From positions 2,382,736 to 2,446,735 of the forward strand of contig NZ_OY760905.1 in NCBI RefSeq assembly GCF_963664135.1: a DNA stretch of 64,000 nt. The letters run 5' to 3'. The translations under genes and the position numbers were made by a program. Under the pieces are notes generated by a model, which saw nothing but the letters and a program-made list of their open reading frames with translations, was not told the origin of the DNA and made no database searches. Below are positions 18,648-24,680 of the stretch, piece by piece. How positions within the stretch are numbered: the stretch's first letter is position 1; each line of letters opens with the position of its first letter. Source of the stretch: an uncultured Acetobacterium sp. (GTDB lineage: Bacteria > Bacillota > Clostridia > Eubacteriales > Eubacteriaceae).

Positions 18648-19247
18648 ATGTCAGATGTGTCAATTACCAAAAAAGCAATCGCCAAAGGCTTTAAACATAT
18701 TTTAGAAAATAAAAACTTTGAAAAAATTACTATTGCCGAAATTACCGCAGAGTGCGGTCTGAATCGTCAAACCTTTTATTACCATTTTCAGGATAAATAT
18801 GATCTTATCAACTGGATCGTTTATCAGGAGGCCATCTTAGTCATCAGAAAAGATCTCACCATTGAAAACTGGGATACCAAGGTGCTGGAACTCTTAACGA
18901 CCATGAAAAAAGATGAACATTTTTATCAAACCACCTTAAAAGATATTGACGGCACCGAATTTCAGAATTATTTATTTACGGTAACCAAAGAAATCTTTCA
19001 GGAGATGATCGAACACCTGGCCAGTGATCGCAAAATGAACCAGGAAGTAGTTCGTGTTATGACTCAGCAGAAGAAAATCTTTACCGCTGAATTTTTATCC
19101 CACGGGGTGGTCGGGATGATTATCTCCTGGGCGCAAAATGGAATGACACAATCCCCAGAAGAAATCACCGTCAGCATCAAAGATATTATCAACGGCGCCC
19201 GGATGTTTGCCGTTTCCCGCTATTTTCAGGAACTGACCAAAGCATAA
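18648..19247 (+). CDS. TetR/AcrR family regulator
   Basis: A 199-residue repressor-type protein. The N-terminal HTH spans about residues 8-58 with ITIAEITAECGLNRQTFYYHF, the standard TetR recognition helix; the C-terminal part is all-helical, like the TetR_C domain of DhaS/YxaF-type regulators. It is transcribed from its own consensus promoter immediately downstream of the YhgE/Pip gene, the usual position for the regulator of such membrane proteins. Ligand unknown. Confidence 0.88.
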   Translation: MSDVSITKKAIAKGFKHILENKNFEKITIAEITAECGLNRQTFYYHFQDKYDLINWIVYQEAILVIRKDLTIENWDTKVLELLTTMKKDEHFYQTTLKDIDGTEFQNYLFTVTKEIFQEMIEHLASDRKMNQEVVRVMTQQKKIFTAEFLSHGVVGMIISWAQNGMTQSPEEITVSIKDIINGARMFAVSRYFQELTKA

Positions 19248-19309
19248 TTGTGAATACCGGCTGGATAAACAGCTTCAAATAATTAACAAGAAAATTTAAG
19301 GAGTCCAAA

Positions 19310-20668
19310 TTGAAAAAGAATGAAGTGATTGAATTAACGATAGAGGGATTTAATTTCCCCGGCAAATCCTGGGGAATGCATGGCGAAAAAAAAGTCGTCA
19401 TGAAAAACGGCCTGCCCGGTCAAAAGGTATCGGTCAACATAGCCAAGAAACGTAAGAAATTTGAAGGCCGGATCCTCGAAGTACTGGAAAAAGCTCCCAA
19501 TGAAATTGAAGCCGCCTGCGATGTGTTTGCCAAATGCGGGGGCTGTACCTATCAGAACCTGCTCTATGAAGAACAGCTCAAGCTTAAAGAAAGCTATGTC
19601 TTAAACCTGCTGGAGCAGGCCGGGATAGCGGGCTATGCCTATGAGGGGATTGTCCCCAGTCCGGAAGTTTTTGGTTACCGGAACAAGATGGAGTATTCCT
19701 TCGGCGATAACGAAAAAGATGGGCCCCTGATGCTGGGGCTTCACGAACAGGGCAGCTTCTATAATATCGTCAAAACCGATGGCTGTAAGATTACTGACGA
19801 CGATTTTAATGCGATTCAAACGGCGGTGCTGGGATATTTTGCCCAAACCGGGGATACCTATTTTCATAAACGCAGCCACGAAGGTTTTTTACGACATCTG
19901 GTAGTGCGCAAGGGCAAACACACCGGCGATTTACTGATTAATCTGGCGACGACCACCCAGGGAAATCTGGATGAAGCGGCCTTTGTCAAATGCCTGTTGG
20001 ATCTATCGCTTATCGGCCAGATCCGGGGAATTCTCCATACCCAAAATGATGGCATCGCCGATGTGGTCAAAGCCGAAACTGCGAAAATTCTACACGGCGA
20101 AGATAAAATTGAAGACAAGATTTTGGGACTGACCTTTGAAATCACCAGCTTTTCCTTTTTCCAGACCAATACCTTAGGAGCAGAAAAACTCTACGCCGTC
20201 GTCCGGGATTTTGTCGGTCAGGATCAGAATGAGGTCATTTATGATTTATACTGCGGCACCGGCACCATTGCCCAAGTGCTGGCGCCGGTTTCTAAAAAGG
20301 TGGTCGGCATTGAACTGGTTGCCGAAGCCGTTGAAGCTGCCAAAGCCAATGCCACCAAGAACGGCCTGGATAACTGTCAGTTTATCGCCGGTGACGTGAT
20401 GGTAGAGGTGGCCAATCTGCACGATCAAGCCGATGTAATTATTTTAGACCCACCCCGGGATGGTATCCACCCCAAGGCGATCTTTAAAATTTTGGATTTT
20501 AAACCCAAGGTGTTTGTGTATGTGTCCTGTAAGGCGACATCGCTGGCTCGAGATCTGCCGTTTTTTGTGGCGGCGGGGTATGAGGTGAAGAAGGTGAAGT
20601 GTGTGGATATGTTTCCGCATACTGGGCATGTCGAGACCGTTGTGTTGATATGTCGCAAAGATACCTAG
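19310..20668 (+). CDS. rlmD: 23S rRNA (uracil(1939)-C(5))-methyltransferase RlmD-like
   Basis: A RumA-family enzyme of 452 residues. An N-terminal TRAM-like domain is followed by the Fe-S cysteines (CDVFAKCGGC), the SAM motif DLYCGTGTIAQ, the DPPRDG motif and the catalytic cysteine in VSCKATS (C407). Start is TTG 19310, with TAAGGAG six bases upstream; no ATG fits. The last 120 bases are rich in GTG/TGT codons, unlike the body of the gene, and the accessory island begins directly behind. The 3' end of rumA-type genes is a known integration target of Firmicute mobile elements, so the tail may have been supplied by the island. Confidence 0.92.
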   Translation: MKKNEVIELTIEGFNFPGKSWGMHGEKKVVMKNGLPGQKVSVNIAKKRKKFEGRILEVLEKAPNEIEAACDVFAKCGGCTYQNLLYEEQLKLKESYVLNLLEQAGIAGYAYEGIVPSPEVFGYRNKMEYSFGDNEKDGPLMLGLHEQGSFYNIVKTDGCKITDDDFNAIQTAVLGYFAQTGDTYFHKRSHEGFLRHLVVRKGKHTGDLLINLATTTQGNLDEAAFVKCLLDLSLIGQIRGILHTQNDGIADVVKAETAKILHGEDKIEDKILGLTFEITSFSFFQTNTLGAEKLYAVVRDFVGQDQNEVIYDLYCGTGTIAQVLAPVSKKVVGIELVAEAVEAAKANATKNGLDNCQFIAGDVMVEVANLHDQADVIILDPPRDGIHPKAIFKILDFKPKVFVYVSCKATSLARDLPFFVAAGYEVKKVKCVDMFPHTGHVETVVLICRKDT

Positions 20669-20685
20669 AAATCCTTGATTTTACG

Positions 20686-20743
20686 CACTTTTTCAAGCAT
20701 ATGGTGTTCACTCCAAATGGGGGAAATGTGCTTGAAAAGAGTG
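20686..20743. repeat. Inverted repeat at the island left edge
   Basis: CACTTTTTCAAGCA (20686-20699) and TGCTTGAAAAGAGTG (20729-20743) are complementary with one extra base. They lie 17 bases after the rlmD stop and may be part of an integration site or a terminator stem. Confidence 0.5.
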
Positions 20744-20826
20744 TTCAAAATGAAATCCATGTAAGTGTGGGAATAGAACTCGTCGTGGTAGACATGTCCT
20801 CAAATGGCGTGATTACTGGATAAATT

Positions 20827-20864
20827 GCACTATTGGCTGTAGAAAGTCTGATAGTGCTTTTTTT
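20827..20864 (+). terminator. Terminator at the island left edge
   Basis: GCACTAT (20827-20833) pairs with ATAGTGC (20851-20857) and is followed by seven T residues. Confidence 0.75.
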
Positions 20865-20878
20865 ATGCTCAAAATCGT

Positions 20879-21058
20879 CAGTATAGAAGGAAATTATATA
20901 TAAATTTTGAGAGCCACCCAGTTACTATTATTTAAAATTAGTTCCTAGATTGATACCCAACGGTCATTGTACAAGCGGTATCATCACGACCTAGACAAGT
21001 CGCTAAAAGGTCTTATTTTTATGCCCGTTTTTAGGCAGAAGAAAGGAAACAGTCAATT
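20879..21058 (+). promoter_or_regulatory. Leader/attenuator-like segment, copy 1
   Basis: Shares with 31303-31460 the order CAGTATAG, an AT palindrome (here with one T missing, 20891-20908), GACCTnnAnAAGTC, a TATTTTTATnCCC block and a purine-rich ribosome site. In this copy GACCT and AGGTC can form a hairpin before TTATTTTT, suggesting an attenuator upstream of the next gene. Such leaders are common before genes of integrative elements in Clostridia; that link is an inference. Confidence 0.5.
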
Positions 21059-21097
21059 AAAGCAGTGCAAATTGAACTAAGAAAGGAACGAGAAAAA

Positions 21098-21406
21098 ATG
21101 AGTACAGAAATCAAAACACTAGACGGTTGGTGTGAATTTGCAGACCGCACCGGAAAAGAAAGCATTTATGATTATTTGAATTTGGGGGATATTGTGTCAG
21201 AGGATATCGTGGATAATTTTAGGGATATGTTACCACCAAGAGCCATGTCACATGGATATCTTCAATTAGGCGAAGCATACGACCATGTTTATGACATTGA
21301 CAAAAGATTAAGAGCCATTTATATGACCTTTGCTAAATGTGACGGTCAGTGGCGGTATTATGGTAATTGCTTTGATTGGGAAACTGTTGATAAGAGTTGG
21401 AGATAG
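21098..21406 (+). CDS. Hypothetical protein of the island
   Basis: A 102-residue acidic soluble protein beginning MSTEIKTLDGWCEFADRTGK. It contains many aromatic and acidic residues (SHGYLQLGEAYDHVYD), no membrane helix and no catalytic motif that I recognise. ATG 21098 is preferred to an upstream in-frame start because GAAAGGAACGAG lies just before it. Position behind the leader segment suggests it is the first cargo or accessory gene of the mobile element. Function unknown. Confidence 0.6.
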   Translation: MSTEIKTLDGWCEFADRTGKESIYDYLNLGDIVSEDIVDNFRDMLPPRAMSHGYLQLGEAYDHVYDIDKRLRAIYMTFAKCDGQWRYYGNCFDWETVDKSWR

Positions 21407-21455
21407 CCGAAAGGCTTTATTTTTTTTGCCCAAAATCAAGAAAGGTTGTGTTGTT

Positions 21456-21671
21456 ATGTGTAAATTTCGGAGAAAACCAGTCGGACAATACTGTTCCTGC
21501 TGCCGAGAATGTTCGCTATACTTAAACACTTGCATTCCCATTGCCATAGGTGGTAATATGACAGAAGAATGAAATTTTGATTTTTGCTGTTATTGCCCTG
21601 ATTATTCAGAATGTATGGATATATGGGGGAAGGTTGTTCTTGATTGTAAAGTTGATGAATTATGCTTGTAA
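21456..21671 (+). pseudogene. Cysteine-rich small protein interrupted by in-frame TGA
   Basis: From ATG 21456 the frame encodes 38 residues with CSCCRECSLYLNTC, then TGA at 21570-21572. The same frame continues for 32 codons with a second cysteine cluster, FDFCCYCPDYSEC, before TAA at 21669. Both halves have matching composition, so the original gene was probably 71 codons long. Either the TGA is a nonsense mutation (for example from TGG), or it is read through or decoded. I see no hairpin immediately after it that would clearly mark a SECIS, so decay is more likely. Confidence 0.5.
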
Positions 21672-21731
21672 AGATTTAATTCGCTCAGTCAATATTGCCG
21701 TTCACTTAGCCTGTTGAATCAGGTGTTAATA

Positions 21732-21857
21732 ATGTGCCTTAATAACCATCGTTTTCCCGACAATGAAGAGCTTGGAGAAATAAAGCTAGGAAATCAAGGG
21801 TTTGGAGTATACGAGTACAGTATTTACGCTAATCTTACGCCAAATGATGTATGTTAA
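21732..21857 (+). pseudogene. Small ORF remnant
   Basis: A 41-codon frame (MCLNNHRFPDNEELGEIKLG at the start) ends at TAA 21855. The same frame stays open after the stop and runs into the next gene at 21933, giving WCRVQFVRIDDEKFHYNEMN. This suggests a gene that was cut or mutated in the middle. No good ribosome site is seen. Function unknown. Confidence 0.3.
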
Positions 21858-21932
21858 TGGTGTAGGGTACAATTTGTACGCATAGATGATGAAAAATTTC
21901 ATTATAATGAAATGAATTTATGGAGAAGAAGT

Positions 21933-22403
21933 ATGACAACTGTGGAAATATATTTTTTTTACAAAGATAAGAAAAACATTTCGTGTCCACTAACTGAAGC
22001 ATTAATCAAGGAAGGATACCAGCAAGAAAGAGGTGGATATATAGATTTTGCTCATGAAAAGGGCGTGGAGGTAGATTATACTAAGGCAAAGCCGTCTCAG
22101 TGGTGGCACCTGATAGAGTCGTATTGTAATAGAACTGCATCTAATATCGAATTTAGTAAAACGATAAAATGCGGTGAACTATATTTTTGGATGGCTGAGG
22201 TATCAGGATGCTTTAGTGAAGAAGAGTTAATGCAGTTAAAGGATAAAGCATTAGAAAGTGCAATAAAATTTAATCGAAGAAATAAGAAATTGCCACCCAT
22301 GAAGACTGCATCAAGTAACTTATTGATGAGAGATGTTTGCTTTGACAGACTCAAAAGATGTATAGAGAACAATTATCGAGAAGCAAAAAAAGATAGAGAA
22401 TGA
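21933..22403 (+). CDS. Hypothetical protein, 156 aa
   Basis: A soluble, charged protein with a Lys/Arg-rich C-terminus (residues 110-156) and an aromatic-rich middle (SQWWHLIES, ELYFWMAEVSGCF). ATG 21933 has GGAG seven bases upstream and is preferred to the in-frame ATG at 21912. No known domain was recognised. It ends 33 bases before the start of the Ntn-hydrolase-like gene on the same strand, so the two may be functionally coupled, for example as adaptor or inhibitor; that is speculation. Confidence 0.55.
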   Translation: MTTVEIYFFYKDKKNISCPLTEALIKEGYQQERGGYIDFAHEKGVEVDYTKAKPSQWWHLIESYCNRTASNIEFSKTIKCGELYFWMAEVSGCFSEEELMQLKDKALESAIKFNRRNKKLPPMKTASSNLLMRDVCFDRLKRCIENNYREAKKDRE

Positions 22404-22436
22404 TTCCTTAAAACTTGCAAAGGAGGTATGAAAATA

Positions 22437-23270
22437 ATGACAATGCTAGCATCGTGGATTTGTCATGATACACATGGACCAACATCCGCATATATTGTCG
22501 CAGATAGTAGATTTAGTACTTCAAGTTCTGTGAATTTCGATTTTGGAAAAAAGGTATTTGCTTCTAAAAGTTTCCCAGAATTGTTTGGTTATGCAGGTGA
22601 TGTATTGTTTCCATCGGTTGTTCTCTCACAAATTGTAGAAATGATAGATAGTGGTATACTATTAAATGAAAAAATGAGATGTGAAGAAAAAAACAGTATC
22701 ATTTTTGAAAGGATTTGTAATTCGCTTTTAAAATATCAGGATATTCTTGGTAATGGCGTGGTTCAGATAATGCATATAACGAGAGATACATGTTTTGAAA
22801 AGTATCCTATGTTTTATGAATATATATTAACTTGGACAAAATCTTCTGCATTTTCTTGGGAAAATGTTAAACTTCCAGCAGAATCGGGGGTCTTAGGGGT
22901 CTTAGAGGTCTTGGGTTCTGGGCGTAGGGAATTTCATGAAAATTATAATAGATATCAGGGTGGAATAAACAAATCAACTAGTAGAAATGTTTTTCATTGC
23001 TTTATGGATACGCTTGAAAATATCAAGGATCCTTTTTGTGGGGGAGCACCTCAATTAGTTGGTTTGTATAGAAAACCATTTACAGGAGGCATGAGCTATG
23101 GTATTTTGTACAAAGGCAAGAGATATTTTCTTGGAATGGAGATTCCTAAAGGTTCTTCATTTGATAAAGTTGAATGGCGTAATGAGTTGTTTGAAATATG
23201 CGATGGTGATACAAGAAAAATTGCAGATGGAGCAATGAAACAAGCAGACTGTTTACGTCATATTTACTAA
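22437..23270 (+). CDS. Proteasome-like Ntn-hydrolase candidate
   Basis: A 277-residue protein whose N-terminus follows the proteasome beta-subunit plan. With start at ATG 22437, Met removal would expose Thr (TMLASW...). AYIVADSRFS corresponds to the AxDSR strand, FGKKVF places a lysine about 33 residues from the Thr, and LFGYAGDV resembles the GxxGD loop. The AAAGGAGG at about 22419-22426 touches ATG 22428 but is ten bases from ATG 22437, so ribosome spacing independently selects the start that puts Thr second. The C-terminal half has no recognised domain. If active it would be a threonine-nucleophile hydrolase; substrate unknown. Confidence 0.6.
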   Translation: MTMLASWICHDTHGPTSAYIVADSRFSTSSSVNFDFGKKVFASKSFPELFGYAGDVLFPSVVLSQIVEMIDSGILLNEKMRCEEKNSIIFERICNSLLKYQDILGNGVVQIMHITRDTCFEKYPMFYEYILTWTKSSAFSWENVKLPAESGVLGVLEVLGSGRREFHENYNRYQGGINKSTSRNVFHCFMDTLENIKDPFCGGAPQLVGLYRKPFTGGMSYGILYKGKRYFLGMEIPKGSSFDKVEWRNELFEICDGDTRKIADGAMKQADCLRHIY

Positions 23271-23278
23271 TGGCAACT

Positions 23279-23352
23279 CCCTAGACTCCGGTTCTGTCGG
23301 AGTGCGAGGTGCTGTCGTTAGGCTGGAGATTGCTCCAGCTTAGCTACTAGGG
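23279..23352 (+). ncRNA. Compact multi-stem RNA candidate
   Basis: Outer arms CCCTAG (23279-23284) and CTAGGG (23347-23352) enclose CTCCG/CGGAG (23286-23290 with 23298-23302) and GGCTGGAG/CTCCAGCT (23321-23328 with 23333-23340, ATTG loop). This forms a three-way-junction-like fold of 74 bases, eight bases after the stop of the Ntn-like gene. GC content is far above the surrounding AT-rich island. No T run follows, so it is not a plain terminator. RNA function is inferred from structure only. Confidence 0.45.
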
Positions 23353-23563
23353 TTATATAGATTATTTCCTTTATATACTAAAAAGAAATGGACAGGCTGT
23401 GGCAAAGATAATTATGCTATAGCTTTTTTATTTTAAAAAGACAATGAATAATATGTTTTAGAAATGGAATACCCAAAACTTAAGGATTGATATCGATTTA
23501 TAAATCCCTATAAATCAAGGGTTTGGTGGGTGTCATAACTTAGGTTTATAAATATAGTAACTG
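23353..23563. other. Intergenic stretch without a gene
   Basis: AT-rich sequence with no supported ORF. It contains a direct echo of CTATAAATC and ATAAATCCC around 23500-23520, a weak GCTATAGC-T run near 23425, and ends at a strong terminator. Confidence 0.4.
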
Positions 23564-23591
23564 GAAGGTAGAAATACCTTCTTTTTTTTTT
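23564..23591 (+). terminator. Strong terminator before the recombinase
   Basis: GAAGGTA pairs with TACCTTC over a GAAA tetraloop and is followed by ten T residues. Confidence 0.92.
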
Positions 23592-23614
23592 GCGAATTTT
23601 TAAGGAGGTGGTGC

Positions 23615-23712
23615 CAAAAAGCATACACATATAATGGGACGTTCCATAAGTGAATGTCTATAGTTTATGGGACTGGATAACAGTCCTTTTTAGTGGTTTC
23701 AAAAAGTATACA
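23615..23712. promoter_or_regulatory. Repeat-rich region upstream of the serine recombinase
   Basis: Direct repeats CAAAAAGCATACA (23615-23627) and CAAAAAGTATACA (23700-23712) flank an inverted repeat GTTCCATAAG / TTTATGGGAC (23641-23650 with 23664-23673). Closely spaced repeats in front of a resolvase gene are typical of res sites and operators. No binding data exist; the assignment is positional. Confidence 0.45.
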
Positions 23713-23744
23713 TTTTGGTACAGAATATGAAAGGAGAGTTTTTT

Positions 23745-24371
23745 ATGAAACGATATGGATATCACAGAACATCTACAAAGGAACAGCATCTGGACAGAGG
23801 TATTAAAGAAATTGAGAATTACTGCAATAGTAACAATCTGGAATTAGAAAAGATTTATACTGACCAACAGACTGGAAAAAACTTTAATCGACCGAGGTAC
23901 CAAGTCTTAAAGGAAGATGTGTTGAGGAGCGGTGATGAATTGATTATTTCAGAAGTTGACCGGTTAGGAAGGAATAAACAGGATACCTTAAAAGAATTGC
24001 AGCATTATAGAGATAATGGAATCCGTGTGAAGATTCTGGAACTGCCAACAACGTTGATAGATGTATCAAAGATGGATAATTCAATCGCTCAGATGATAAT
24101 GGAAACCATTAATAATATGATGATTGAATTATATGCAGCAATGGCGCAGGCAGAAGTTGAAAAGAAAGAAAAACGTCAAAAGGAGAGTATTCAGGCAAAG
24201 AAGGACAGAGGAGATTGGGATAATTATGGAAGACCGGCTGTTATGTCGTTAGATGCATTTTCTCGAGAGTATAGGAAGGTAACAGATGGTGAGCTAAGAC
24301 CATTTCAACTGATGAAAGAATTAGGCATACATAAATCGACATATTATAGATATGTTAGTAAAATTAAATAA
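23745..24371 (+). CDS. Serine recombinase (resolvase/invertase family)
   Basis: A 208-residue small serine recombinase. The catalytic domain begins YGYHRTSTKEQ (nucleophile S10), followed by DQQTGKNFNRPRY and ISEVDRLGRNKQDTL with the conserved Arg residues, then helix E and a C-terminal HTH ending QLMKELGIHKSTYYRYV. The length fits a resolvase/invertase rather than a large integrase. ATG 23745 with AAAGGAGAG seven bases upstream is preferred over the in-frame TTG at 23715. It may resolve or invert DNA of the island; no integrase or conjugation genes are seen nearby. Confidence 0.9.
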   Translation: MKRYGYHRTSTKEQHLDRGIKEIENYCNSNNLELEKIYTDQQTGKNFNRPRYQVLKEDVLRSGDELIISEVDRLGRNKQDTLKELQHYRDNGIRVKILELPTTLIDVSKMDNSIAQMIMETINNMMIELYAAMAQAEVEKKEKRQKESIQAKKDRGDWDNYGRPAVMSLDAFSREYRKVTDGELRPFQLMKELGIHKSTYYRYVSKIK

Positions 24372-24680
24372 TTATTGAATAATAGTTAATAACAATTTGA
24401 TTTTTGGTTGATATTGTTCAGATAAAAGAATATAGTAGAATTATTCGGGATACTACTATGTGCACTAGATGAAGGAGTCGGACAGAATGTCACACAGTGA
24501 TTTATATATTGCTGATAATTCTACAGAGAATCAAAACGTTATGATAATAATTTCAAGAATGGGAATTTCAGAAGGATATTTATCTATCCTGCTGAGAAAG
24601 CCTTTGACAGAAGAGATGAGGCAGAAAGTTCACTGGAAGCATTGAAAAGTATTCTTTCTGAATAAGGAGAGGAGAGGAAT
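24372..24680. other. Gap between recombinase and kinase-helicase operon
   Basis: Holds the promoter region of the defence-like operon (AT-rich, TATTGTTCAG...TATAGTAGAATTAT around 24410-24445) and a decayed small ORF (24487-24665, listed separately). The purine-rich AGGAGAGGAGAGG at 24666-24678 is the ribosome site of the kinase-helicase gene. Confidence 0.45.
24487..24665 (+). pseudogene. Frameshifted small ORF
   Basis: ATG 24487 opens 52 codons ending at TGA 24643. Another frame over the same DNA reads NNFKNGNFRRIFIYPAEKAF, then DRRDEAESSLEALKSILSE, ending at TAA 24663, and looks more protein-like, but it has no start codon and begins after a stop near 24515. A lost or gained base near 24515-24540 would join the two. 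Its stop lies just before the kinase-helicase ribosome site, so an intact form would have been the first gene of that operon. Confidence 0.35.

Larger units (their letters stand above)
20669..21097. other. Left border region of the accessory island, no gene
   Basis: This gap holds an imperfect inverted repeat (20686-20699 with 20729-20743, core TTTCAAGCA/TGCTTGAAA), a terminator at 20827-20864, and a leader segment from about 20879 to 21058 that resembles another at 31303-31460. The last includes an AT-rich near-palindrome and a GACCT...AGGTC hairpin followed by TTATTTTT. The short frame running through 20599-20823 has no ribosome site and is not supported. Confidence 0.5.

Noticed and set aside
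20599-20823. A 74-codon frame across the rlmD end
   Set aside because: It overlaps rlmD in another frame, has no ribosome site, and its composition looks non-coding.
21570-21600. Selenocysteine decoding of the in-frame TGA
   Set aside because: No convincing stem-loop right after the codon and the surrounding genes are decaying; kept only as an alternative in the finding.
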